Positions 16,324 to 24,405 of a stretch of 64,000 nucleotides of DNA are shown here, one piece after another. The stretch is taken from positions 1-64,000 of the forward strand of contig NZ_FUYE01000024.1 in assembly GCF_900167535.1 (NCBI RefSeq). The letters are read 5' to 3'. The translations under genes were made by a program, and so were the position numbers. The notes below the pieces were generated by a model that was not told the DNA's origin, made no database searches, and saw only the letters and a list, made by a program, of their open reading frames with translations. This DNA comes from Prosthecobacter debontii (lineage in GTDB: Bacteria > Verrucomicrobiota > Verrucomicrobiia > Verrucomicrobiales > Verrucomicrobiaceae). Every line of letters starts with the position of its first letter. Position 1 is the first letter of the stretch.

Positions 16324-16531
16324 GCCATTCCTCACGCGAGATTTCCGCCTGATCGAGAATCATCTTGAGTAGGTTGACGCCGATATCTCCACCTCCATGT
16401 GGATTGGGGATAGTTAGTTGAATATCTCCCTTCACCATGTGCTGATGCCGACCACCAGCAACTGGCCCTTTCCAACCCAACGCACGTAGTCGTTTGATCA
16501 GCTGAGGGCGGGAGACTGGGGTTAGCTTCAT
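16313..16531 (-). CDS. hicA: HicA-like toxin (mRNA interferase)
   Basis: A 72-residue HicA/YcfA-type protein with a double-stranded-RNA-binding fold that cleaves mRNA when free. It shows KLTPVSRPQLIKRLRALGW, the active-site block GGRHQHMVKGD with the catalytic His region, TIPNPHGGGDIGVNLLKMIL, and QAEISREEWL at the end. ATG 16531 was chosen by family comparison. Its start sits inside an 11-bp tandem repeat (16530-16559) that places ATG codons in other frames. It is convergent with and overlaps hicB by 11 bp. Confidence 0.75.
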   Translation of the reverse strand: MKLTPVSRPQLIKRLRALGWKGPVAGGRHQHMVKGDIQLTIPNPHGGGDIGVNLLKMILDQAEISREEWLRL

Positions 16532-16559
16532 AGGCACCGCATAGGCACCGCATAGGCAC
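16530..16559. repeat. 11-bp tandem repeat across the hicA start
   Basis: ATAGGCACCGC occurs twice in full (16530-16540, 16541-16551) and once in part (16552-16559). On the minus strand each unit contains an ATG. The unit length is not a multiple of three, so gain or loss of a unit changes which ATG is in frame with hicA. The ATG at 16542 opens a four-codon frame whose TGA overlaps the hicA ATG. Confidence 0.7.
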
Positions 16560-16594
16560 ACCTACGTCACGATGTCGACCAAGCATCGCACTTT

Positions 16595-16628
16595 AATCGG
16601 ATAGAGATCTATTAATCCATATCCGATT
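16595..16628. repeat. 9-bp inverted repeat upstream of hicA
   Basis: AATCGGATA (16595-16603) and TATCCGATT (16620-16628) flank a 16-bp spacer, between nadA and hicA on the minus strand. It may be an operator for hicA or a transcript end for nadA. No T-run follows on the minus strand, so the operator reading is slightly favoured. Confidence 0.4.
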
Positions 16629-16646
16629 CACTTCAGATATTCAGCC

Positions 16647-17594
16647 TCACTTACTCAGCTCCAGCATGCGCAGGATCGGCTTCTCAGCACGAGCGCGGAT
16701 GTCTTCCGGCATGTTCACCTGGGGACTGAGGTCGCGCAGGGCGTCGTGCAGCTTCTGCAGCGTGTTCAGCTTCATGTAGCGGCAGTCGGCACAGGCACAG
16801 TGGCCGGTGGGCCCCGGGATAAAACGCTTGTTAGGCACTTCCCGCTCCAGGCGATGCAGCATGCCACTCTCCGTCACGATGATGAAGGTGCCAGCATCAC
16901 TGTCCCGGCAGTAGTTCACCATCTTTTCCGTGGAGCAGACCTCATCGGCCAACACACGCACGGCATAGGTGCACTCAGGGTGAGCCACCACTTTGGCATC
17001 CGGATATTGATCCTTAATGCCCTGCACGCTGTCGCGAGTGAACTCGACATGCACGTAGCAGGCCCCTTTCCAGAGGTCCATTTTACGGCCGGTCTGCTCC
17101 ATCACCCAGCTACCGAGGTTCTGGTCAGGCACGAAGAGAATGGGCCGATCCTTCGGCGCGGCATTGACGATCTTTACCGCGTTACCACTGGTGCAGATGC
17201 AGTCACTCAGGGCCTTCACGTGGGCGCTGCAGTTGATGTAAGCGATGACGTAGTAGTTCTTGTCGGCATTCGCTTTCAAGAAGGCCTCCAACTGCGGACC
17301 GGGGCAGCTTTGCTCCAAGGAGCAGCCGGCATTCGCATCCGGTAAGATGACAGTCTTGGTCGGGTTGACGATCTTCGCCGTCTCCGCCATGAAATGCACC
17401 CCGCAAAAGGCGATCACATCGGCATCGGTGTCTTTGGCATGGTAGGCGAGGCCCAAGGAGTCTCCCACGAAATCAGCAATCTCTTGGATGTCTTTGCTCT
17501 GGTAGTTATGAGCAAGGATGACGGCATTCCGCTCCTTTTTGAGGCGGAGAATTTCAGAAACCAGGGTGGGGGTGGCGACAGCGACCATGCTCAT
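16647..17594 (-). CDS. nadA: quinolinate synthase NadA
   Basis: Condenses iminoaspartate with dihydroxyacetone phosphate to quinolinate in NAD biosynthesis, using a [4Fe-4S] cluster. The 315-residue protein has the three pseudo-repeats of NadA. Cluster-ligand regions are FCGVHFMAETAKI, CICTSGNAVKI and CACADCRYMKLNTL; also visible are LAHNYQ near the N-terminus and HPECTYAV. Length and motif order are normal. nadB and nadC are not next to it. The upstream PEP-CTERM gene is on the same strand 69 bp away but is unlikely to be functionally linked. Confidence 0.95.
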   Translation of the reverse strand: MSMVAVATPTLVSEILRLKKERNAVILAHNYQSKDIQEIADFVGDSLGLAYHAKDTDADVIAFCGVHFMAETAKIVNPTKTVILPDANAGCSLEQSCPGPQLEAFLKANADKNYYVIAYINCSAHVKALSDCICTSGNAVKIVNAAPKDRPILFVPDQNLGSWVMEQTGRKMDLWKGACYVHVEFTRDSVQGIKDQYPDAKVVAHPECTYAVRVLADEVCSTEKMVNYCRDSDAGTFIIVTESGMLHRLEREVPNKRFIPGPTGHCACADCRYMKLNTLQKLHDALRDLSPQVNMPEDIRARAEKPILRMLELSK

Positions 17595-17663
17595 GATATA
17601 GCGGAGACTGCCCCGGGCTCAAGGGGAACCTGCGCTCCCTTTCCCCTTCGGAAACGGCCTCGG

Positions 17664-19802
17664 CTACCCGCGGCGGCGCACACGCATCCCACCCACCAGC
17701 CCGAGTGCCAGCAGCAGGCACCGAGAAGGTTCTGGCACGACGACCACCAGCCCATAGTCGGCAAAGTAATCGTAGTTCCAAGACCAAGCCGGATTCAGCA
17801 AAGAGACATCGGGCAGGCTAAAAATCTGATCCGTGGTGAGTGAGCCGATGGAGAGACTGGCGAAGTCGAGCAGATGGAATGCATCCCCGTAGGAGATGAT
17901 GTAGTCACCCACAGGGCTGTATTGGATTGTGCCGGGAGCAGATACCGTGAGCGTGCCGCTGAGATCGAGATGGTCGTGATCCCCGACCGTCTCCAGTTGG
18001 CTGGCAAAGACAGTCAGCATGTCCTCCACAGGGGTGGTCCCCAAATTAAACGTGGGGCCAGCGACCTGAAGAATAAGGGATGCCCCAGATTCCAAGGTCA
18101 CATTGCCCGTGACGCTCAGCGTGCCGATCTGGCTGCTAAAGCTAGGGGCCGTGCTGCCCGTTCCAGGCTCCAGCAGGCCACCATTGCGCACCGTGACCGA
18201 TCCCGTGATCAGCCCCGAGCCGCCCAAACGTGCGCCGCTTTTCACGTCTGTGCTGGAGAAAAACTCATCTGTATTCACCAACAAAGTGCCACGTTGGATC
18301 TCCGCCACCCCCGCGCTGACGGTGCCCGTGGCCGCTTGAGCCACCCGTCCACCTGCGCCGATGATGACGGTGCCTGTCGGAGTCGCTTCATAGAAATTCA
18401 GGCTCCCACCCGAGGTCGCGCTATTGATGATCTGATTGACCAGCCACCCTTGATCGCCTGCCACGAGGATATCCCCGGTAAAGGTGGCACTGCCGCCCGT
18501 TTCTGAGACCAGATTCAGGGCCCGGTAATCATTTTCCAGGGTCGTAATGTTGCTCTCAAAAACCGCGTCATAGCTCGTCCCGTTATGGTTGATCTGGCCA
18601 ATGCTGACAATGTCACGAGCCGGCGTGGCGGCGGTGCTTTCTCCATCGGCGATTTCGATCGGCCCTTTGAAGGTCAGATCACCGCGCAGGAGAAAGGCCG
18701 AGTTGTTGTTCAGGGCGGTGGTCGTGCCAGTCACTTCCTGGTTTAGACTAACCTTCTTCACATTTTCCCAAGCCACGCCCGATTCATTTCCTTTCGAGAC
18801 AACGATCTCAGTATCCAAACGGGCATAGACAAGCCCCCCGAATGTCATGCTTTCTCCGTCAAACACCAACTGCTGATTCCTCTGGCCGATGAGCCACAAG
18901 GCGCGCTGACTGGCGGTGTGGTTCGCAGCACCTGACATATCCCCGGTAAAGACAAGCTGCCGCTGAGCAGTGCCCGCATTGATCAGCAGGTTATAGCTCG
19001 TGGATGTGGGAAGAACGAGATCGTAACCGATGCGGTCACCCTGCACGATACTGGTGGAGGTGAGATCCCATGTGATGCTGCCTGCAGCGCCGAACGTGAT
19101 GGTCTTATCCCCTGGCCCCAAGCTATCGGCATACTTCTGTAGCAGATAGCCTGAGCGCATCTCGATATCCCCGGTGAAGGTATTGTGACTTTGAAAGGCA
19201 ATGTGCCCCGCATTCGAGGTGGAGTTGCTGCTGATCGTCAGCTTACCCGAGCCGCTAATCACTCCGGTGAAAAGAAGACGCCGCAGGCGATTGGCGTAAG
19301 GGGATGTAATGCTGCCCGTGCCGCCCGTTCTTGTCAGTGTCAAATCACTGGCCAATTCAATGTCGGCGCCGAACAAAAAGCTTCGAGGCGTATTGTCTGT
19401 TGGAGAAGTCGGCTCAGCATCCGTAAGCATCGCGATATTCAGCGTGGGCATGGTAGCACCGTCGGCCACAAAGATCAGCTTGGACCCCGCAGTGCCAGCG
19501 TTCATCAGAGCCTTTTCCGTGGTGCCATAGTCAGCCTTATCAATGGTGAGTTGATTGATGTAATAAGTGCCATCCAGGGTCAATGAATCCGCATTGAGAT
19601 CGTTGCTGCTGAAACGCACCTTCGCCGGAGATACGGATAGGCTGCTAGGCACTCCCGCCGTCCAGTTGGCGGGATTGGCCCATGAATTATCCTCACTGCC
19701 CGTCCAGATGGTTTGCGCATTCAAGACACCTGCACACCCCAGGCAAGCAAGGGCAAGTGAAGGGCGCAGGGCAGCGCACCATCTAGGAATGGCGTGGCTC
19801 AT
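17664..19802 (-). CDS. autotransporter-associated beta-strand repeat protein with PEP-CTERM anchor
   Basis: A 712-residue secreted protein, probably on the cell surface or in the extracellular matrix. It has a signal peptide ending around VLNAQT, a W-rich start (IWTGSEDNSWANPANWTAG), and a long region of Gly-, Ser- and Thr-rich beta-strand repeats with phrases like LTFTGVISGSGKLTISS and RGTLLVNT. The C-terminus has the PEP-CTERM sorting signal VVVPEPSRC, a hydrophobic stretch and a basic RVRRRG tail, which exosortase systems recognise. The exosortase itself is not in the window. ATG 19802 puts the signal peptide at the N-terminus. The function is unknown; structural or adhesive roles are typical for such proteins. 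Confidence 0.82.
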   Translation of the reverse strand: MSHAIPRWCAALRPSLALACLGCAGVLNAQTIWTGSEDNSWANPANWTAGVPSSLSVSPAKVRFSSNDLNADSLTLDGTYYINQLTIDKADYGTTEKALMNAGTAGSKLIFVADGATMPTLNIAMLTDAEPTSPTDNTPRSFLFGADIELASDLTLTRTGGTGSITSPYANRLRRLLFTGVISGSGKLTISSNSTSNAGHIAFQSHNTFTGDIEMRSGYLLQKYADSLGPGDKTITFGAAGSITWDLTSTSIVQGDRIGYDLVLPTSTSYNLLINAGTAQRQLVFTGDMSGAANHTASQRALWLIGQRNQQLVFDGESMTFGGLVYARLDTEIVVSKGNESGVAWENVKKVSLNQEVTGTTTALNNNSAFLLRGDLTFKGPIEIADGESTAATPARDIVSIGQINHNGTSYDAVFESNITTLENDYRALNLVSETGGSATFTGDILVAGDQGWLVNQIINSATSGGSLNFYEATPTGTVIIGAGGRVAQAATGTVSAGVAEIQRGTLLVNTDEFFSSTDVKSGARLGGSGLITGSVTVRNGGLLEPGTGSTAPSFSSQIGTLSVTGNVTLESGASLILQVAGPTFNLGTTPVEDMLTVFASQLETVGDHDHLDLSGTLTVSAPGTIQYSPVGDYIISYGDAFHLLDFASLSIGSLTTDQIFSLPDVSLLNPAWSWNYDYFADYGLVVVVPEPSRCLLLALGLVGGMRVRRRG

Positions 19803-20123
19803 AAGAGATTGTGGGGGAGAAGTTGGGGGGATTGCGCTCGCCTCAAAAAGCGGGCGTTGGATATCCACATGATGCATGTGCCATGCCATCGCTAAGCCCT
19901 TAAACTGTTCTATTGGTTAGGCTTGTGCCAGACTCCGATATTATTGTGCAATTTTAGCTTCCTCGGCCCCTTGGGCTATGCCCCATTCAGGTCCGATGAA
20001 CTGGTTTTATGAGTCCCGTCACCTTCCCACCCCATGGAGTGAATCGACGCTGGGAAAACAAAAATCAGCCTTCCTGCGGTCTAGTCTTGCCATCTGATTC
20101 GCTTTTTGAGACGAAGATAGTGT
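19803..20123. other. intergenic region between divergent genes
   Basis: This 321-bp stretch separates the PEP-CTERM gene (minus) from the small-protein operon (plus) and must hold both promoters. It includes an AT-rich section around 19940-19965 and a TTGCCA at about 20086. I could not pair hexamers at good spacing on either strand and see no recognisable riboswitch or RNA gene. Confidence 0.4.
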
Positions 20124-20441
20124 ATGAGCGAAGTCCAACCCTATCCTCTGACTCACTTTACCCTTCAGGACGGCGTCGTCGAAAGCAGCGCTGATCAGAC
20201 TCTGGTGGATGCCTTTGCCGCCGATTTCCAGGGGCTGCGTCACTTTGGTGCCAAAATCGGCGAAGCCCTCAATCTTGGGGATCCCTGGTCCGGCATCCTG
20301 CAAGAGAGCGATCTGACCCTGGGCTACGCCTACTCCGGCCAGGGAACAGGGCCGAAAGATCCTGGTGCAGGAGCCCTGATCGGCACCCAAGCCCTGCTGA
20401 TGGAACTCCTCACCGATATCACCCACCCTACTGAGGCCTAA
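20124..20441 (+). CDS. hypothetical protein, first gene of a two-gene operon
   Basis: A 105-residue soluble acidic protein without signal peptide or membrane segment. It begins MSEVQPYPLTHFTLQDGVV and contains SSADQTLVDAFAADFQGL and ALIGTQALLMELLTDI, which look amphipathic and helical. I do not recognise a family. It is followed after 12 bp by a second small gene and is almost certainly co-transcribed with it, so the two products may act together. Confidence 0.65.
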   Translation: MSEVQPYPLTHFTLQDGVVESSADQTLVDAFAADFQGLRHFGAKIGEALNLGDPWSGILQESDLTLGYAYSGQGTGPKDPGAGALIGTQALLMELLTDITHPTEA

Positions 20442-20453
20442 ACCGAGACGACC

Positions 20454-20903
20454 ATGGCTGCCAACATTACCCCCTCTCTCCGTGCTGCACTGGAACGCCT
20501 GAAACATGGCGGTGCCGTCAATGGAATCCTGCTCGGCTGGCGTCGTCAGGTCCTGCTGAATCTCCTCCCCTTCGAGGACTTCCGTGCCGAGCGTCTGCTT
20601 CAAAGCGTCTTCGATGCCCAAGCCCATTTTTCCAGCAATGGGGATCGCTGGGTGGAGACTTATTGGTTCGGTTACGATACCTGCCACGTCCTGGTTTGCC
20701 AGCATCAGGAGTGCACGCTGGTCATCCTCCACTCCCGCGCCGAGGAGGTGGACTTCCTCCGTCATGCCGCCGAAACCTTCCTGGAGGACAGCCAACTCCT
20801 GCTCAATTCCATCCTGCATCCTCAGCCCGGCAGTGGAGACGAGACGCAACCTCTCGAAGAGGAGAGCGGCAGCCAGACCAACTTCATTGGCCGCGTGATG
20901 TGA
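20454..20903 (+). CDS. hypothetical protein, possible roadblock/LC7-like fold
   Basis: A 149-residue soluble protein. The pattern of strands and helices from NGILLGWRRQVLLNLLPFEDF through DTCHVLVCQHQECTLVILHS to AEEVDFLRHAAETFLEDSQ is like a roadblock/LC7 or longin-type module, with alternating strand-helix units and a final long helix. This resemblance is weak. The last 25 residues are acidic and low in complexity. It is the second gene of an operon with the preceding hypothetical. A large stem-loop follows its stop codon. Confidence 0.6.
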   Translation: MAANITPSLRAALERLKHGGAVNGILLGWRRQVLLNLLPFEDFRAERLLQSVFDAQAHFSSNGDRWVETYWFGYDTCHVLVCQHQECTLVILHSRAEEVDFLRHAAETFLEDSQLLLNSILHPQPGSGDETQPLEEESGSQTNFIGRVM

Positions 20904-20921
20904 TAGCATCCGAGTGTGGAT

Positions 20922-20957
20922 GATCTTGGAAGACCGATCTGCGATCGTTCCAAGATC
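20922..20957. terminator. stem-loop between convergent genes
   Basis: A perfect 10-bp outer stem (20922-20931 with 20948-20957) encloses a 5-bp inner stem (20935-20939 with 20943-20947). It lies in the 74-bp gap between two convergent stop codons and is placed as a shared terminator, although no T-run follows. Confidence 0.5.
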
Positions 20958-20977
20958 AAGCTCTCATGCGCCAGTCC

Positions 20978-23500
20978 TCAAGCCGTCGGGGACTTCTCCG
21001 TGGGTGGGCGGGGCATTAAAAAACCACGTTCGTCCAGGGTGATACCCGCCAGAAGAATCGGGCCTTCGTTTTTCGGGGTTAGCATGCGGATCTCCAGGCC
21101 GTCGGCTTTGATCGTCGCCGCATAGCCGGGCAGCAGCCTGCCATAGGTGCCAGGCTGAATGCCAAGCTGGAGGCCTTTTTCATTTTCAGGCATTTCAGGA
21201 TCAGGCACACAGGTGGCCAGCAAGGCCCCGGTGGCCTCATGCAGCAGCCCTCGATAAATGGTCGTGTTTTCGGACGCAGGAACCGTCACATCCGCCCACA
21301 GCATGGCGTATTTGCCCAGCCGTTTCCACTCAGGAATCGCGTCCAGCCGTGCCTCCAAGTCAGCTCCGCCAATCGCGATGACGGTGGCCTCCGCTGTGCC
21401 TGCCAGATTTTCAGGATCCATCACCACCCGCAAGCGATCCTTCATCTCGGCATAGGCCTGGAGCGTGCGGTGAATCACGCTCCCCGCGGGTGCTAAGCAT
21501 AGCAAGGTATCGCCAGCGCGTGCCCACTCCGCCTCCATCAGGCGCAGAGCATTGGCCGTGATTTGTTGGGCCTCTTCATCATCAGCGGCCTGGAATTCCC
21601 GGCGGTTCATCAGGGCTTCGGCACTCAGCGCCATCATTTGGGCTTTCACCGCCTCCGGTGTGGCCTGCTTGGCGGGGATCGGATGTCCGAAATAAACCGT
21701 GATCGGGTAGCGCAGTTTCTTCGGCCATTTCTTGAAGAACAGGCCTCCTTCGAAGGAGAAGATACTGCCATACAGCCCATCCATATACACCGGCACCACC
21801 TGTGCATCCCCCTGACGTGCCATGAGCTCAAAGCCCTTGCGCAGGTCATTCAGCATGCCGTGGCGGGTGATCTGCCCCTCAGGGAACATGCAGATGATAC
21901 GCCCTTCTTTGAGTGACGCCGCGACGGTGCGGATGGCATCCTTCGCCCGTGTGGGGGAAATGGGCACCGTGCCGCAAATCTCCACGAACCATTTCATCGC
22001 CGGCACATTGTAGAGCGCATCCCACATCACGAAGCGCACCTGCCGGGTGCAGGAGGCTCCCATGATGAAGGCGTCCACATAACTCACGTGATTGGGCAGC
22101 AGCATCGTGCCGCCGTCCTTCGGCACCCGTTCATGGTGCACTGACTTGACCTTGTAGATCGTGCGAACAATGGCCAGCGCGATGAAGCGCAGCAAATAGT
22201 GCGGCAGGAGCTGAACGATATAGACCGTAGCCACCACCATGAGCACGCCGAGCACCCAAAACTGACCTTGAAAACCCAATCCGCAGGCTTTCAGCACCGC
22301 GAGCACCAGCACCGCCACCACACCGGCAAGGCTGTCCATCAGATTCATCGAGGCCAGCACGCGCCCGCGTTTTTCTTCATCCGCCGTATCCTGAATGAAG
22401 GTCTGGATCGGCACCATGTAGCAGCCGCCCGCAAACCCAATCAGCACCAGAGCCCACTCAAATTGCGCGGAATCCACTGGCATCAATCCCGTCCAGAATA
22501 GTGACGCAGCCAAAGCCAGAGCCCCGATGGGAATCATGCCGAGTTGCAAGCTGCGACGGTTCACCCAGGAAATGAACAAACTGCCGACCACCGTCCCGAT
22601 GCCCACCATCAGCGTCATTTTTGACGATGCGCTGGCCGCGCCGCCATGAAGTTGATCTGGATGCAAGGCTAAGCCGATATCCACAAACATCGCCGCCACC
22701 ATGCTGGCCACGAACCAATAGGTCGAGTTACCCAGAAAGGCGCGCCGCATGGGCGGGTGAGAGAGACTCTCTTTCAGATGCGTAAAGTGCTCCCACCACA
22801 GGGAATGACGATATTTGACCTCCGGGTGCGCGGGTGTTTTCTGAATGTAAAAGCCAGCGATCAACGCCACCATAGCGACTCCAAATAACCACCAAATTGG
22901 CTCGGCAGCAGCCAGCCAGGCATTGCCATGCGTCTCAAAAAGCGAATCGAACCAAGCCCCGCCCGCACCTAAGCCAGCCAGGATGCCGACCATGGTCACC
23001 ATCTGGAGCCATCCGGCCACCAAACCCAAGCGGCGAGATCCCACCACCTCCTTCAGAATCCCCATCTTGCCAGGGCTATAAAAGGTGGACTGAACCGCCA
23101 AAAGGAAGAAGGCCCCCAGCGCGAGGATGATGCTCAAATCCCCCAGGGCTAAATGAAAACACAAGCCCGCCATCAGCAAAATCAGCGACTGAGCCACAAG
23201 CATGGCCAGGATGACAGAACGCTTCGAATAACGATCCGCGAAATACCCAGAAAGCGGCGCAAACAGGATGAAGGGCAGCAGGATCATCGCGCCGAGCCAC
23301 ACCCCGATATTGCTTCCTAAGGTGCCAGCCGCCACCTTTGGCGCCAAGCCCACCAGCATCATTTTCAGCAGGTTGTCATTGAAGGCATTGAGCATCGTTG
23401 TCCCCAAAACCAGTGCGATAGAAACCCAGGCCCGGGTGGGCAGTCGGGGCAGCTTGTCGAGCGCGTCAGTATTGGAAACAGAGACTTGAGAATCAGGCAT
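20978..23500 (-). CDS. MFS transporter / PlsC acyltransferase fusion (LplT-Aas-like)
   Basis: A large inner-membrane protein that probably flips and re-acylates lysophospholipids. Residues 1-430 are an MFS domain with about 12 helices, with FNDNLLKMM near the start as in LplT. Around residue 468 the acyltransferase motif NHVSYVDAF (H-x4-D) begins a PlsC domain, with FPEGQITRHG further on. In Aas the third part is a full acyl-ACP synthetase; here only about 200 residues follow. They retain phrases such as YGRLLPGYAATI and ITLDERGF that resemble the AMP-binding domain but lack its core motifs. ATG 23500 is favoured; ATG 23527 is possible. Confidence 0.82.
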   Translation of the reverse strand: MPDSQVSVSNTDALDKLPRLPTRAWVSIALVLGTTMLNAFNDNLLKMMLVGLAPKVAAGTLGSNIGVWLGAMILLPFILFAPLSGYFADRYSKRSVILAMLVAQSLILLMAGLCFHLALGDLSIILALGAFFLLAVQSTFYSPGKMGILKEVVGSRRLGLVAGWLQMVTMVGILAGLGAGGAWFDSLFETHGNAWLAAAEPIWWLFGVAMVALIAGFYIQKTPAHPEVKYRHSLWWEHFTHLKESLSHPPMRRAFLGNSTYWFVASMVAAMFVDIGLALHPDQLHGGAASASSKMTLMVGIGTVVGSLFISWVNRRSLQLGMIPIGALALAASLFWTGLMPVDSAQFEWALVLIGFAGGCYMVPIQTFIQDTADEEKRGRVLASMNLMDSLAGVVAVLVLAVLKACGLGFQGQFWVLGVLMVVATVYIVQLLPHYLLRFIALAIVRTIYKVKSVHHERVPKDGGTMLLPNHVSYVDAFIMGASCTRQVRFVMWDALYNVPAMKWFVEICGTVPISPTRAKDAIRTVAASLKEGRIICMFPEGQITRHGMLNDLRKGFELMARQGDAQVVPVYMDGLYGSIFSFEGGLFFKKWPKKLRYPITVYFGHPIPAKQATPEAVKAQMMALSAEALMNRREFQAADDEEAQQITANALRLMEAEWARAGDTLLCLAPAGSVIHRTLQAYAEMKDRLRVVMDPENLAGTAEATVIAIGGADLEARLDAIPEWKRLGKYAMLWADVTVPASENTTIYRGLLHEATGALLATCVPDPEMPENEKGLQLGIQPGTYGRLLPGYAATIKADGLEIRMLTPKNEGPILLAGITLDERGFLMPRPPTEKSPTA

Positions 23501-23637
23501 GGGAGATGAATGCGCGGAGAGTGCCATCCCATGCGCAAAAGTCGCGGAGAAAAGATCAACAAAGGCAAAAGGAAGGCCAAAAACCTTCTCTTTTTACGCC
23601 TCTGCCAAGGAGGTTGGATCGATTCAGGCTGGCGGGC

Positions 23638-24315
23638 TCATTTCACCGCCTTTAGAATCGCTTCGGCGATCCCTTGCATGCCCTTATCGCCTGGATGATT
23701 GGCCACTCCTGCATGCTTGTAAGGACGCTCAGCACGCCCGTAGTTGGACTCGTCTTTGCTGAGGGCACTGATGTCCACGAAGGTAGCCCCCGCTTCTGCG
23801 GCACATTGCTTTAACACTTCGTCCTTGGCCGCATTCGCCCAGAAGCAACTGCGCACGATAATCGTGGGATTTTGCGGTCCCTTGAGATGCTTCAGTAGAT
23901 CGGTGAGGGCTGTCTTGAAGGCTGCCTTGCTTTCGTCGCTCTTCAAGGCAGGCACATTTTCGCCGATGGCCAGGATGATGAGATCGGCCTTGAAGTCGAG
24001 ATTGGCTGCCAATTTACCGCCCACATCATACCCTACGTGATTGCGCTCGAAGTCGGCAATGTTGTTCACTGACACCTCGGGGGCCTTGCCCTGTTTGTCG
24101 GTCAGCCCTGCGGTGACCAGATGAACGTAATCCTTCGCTTCCGCCGTCGCCGCCATGCCCCAGTTACCATGCCAATCGAGGTCTGCCTTCGGACCGTGCT
24201 TGGTGATGCTGTTACCCAAGAAGAGTACTTTGGCATAAGCCTGCGAAGGTTTCGCCTCTTGAGCGAAGAGACCGGAAGCCAAGGCGAGAAAGGAAAGAAT
24301 AAGACGGCGAGTCAT
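23638..24315 (-). CDS. SGNH/GDSL hydrolase, exported
   Basis: A 225-residue exported hydrolase with a signal peptide (MTRRLILSFLALASGLFAQ). Block I is VLFLGNSITKHGP with the nucleophile Ser, and the last block is NHPGDKGMQGIAEAI with the catalytic His; ILAIGENVP gives the Asn/Gly oxyanion blocks. Relatives deacylate esters or remove acetyl groups from carbohydrates. The beta-helix gene upstream on the same strand is a plausible partner in polysaccharide use. The substrate is unknown. Confidence 0.85.
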   Translation of the reverse strand: MTRRLILSFLALASGLFAQEAKPSQAYAKVLFLGNSITKHGPKADLDWHGNWGMAATAEAKDYVHLVTAGLTDKQGKAPEVSVNNIADFERNHVGYDVGGKLAANLDFKADLIILAIGENVPALKSDESKAAFKTALTDLLKHLKGPQNPTIIVRSCFWANAAKDEVLKQCAAEAGATFVDISALSKDESNYGRAERPYKHAGVANHPGDKGMQGIAEAILKAVK

Positions 24316-24405
24316 GGGAGGAAATCTGCGGCTAGTGAGCAGTGGAAACCAAACGTGATGTCTCACCGACTTCTTGAGGTTTTACTTCCACTGAGCTCAT
24401 TCTTT

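Noticed and set aside
20019-20909. Minus-strand frame of 296 codons across the two-gene operon
   Set aside because: Low-complexity composition typical of an antisense frame; the two plus-strand genes have better starts and spacing.
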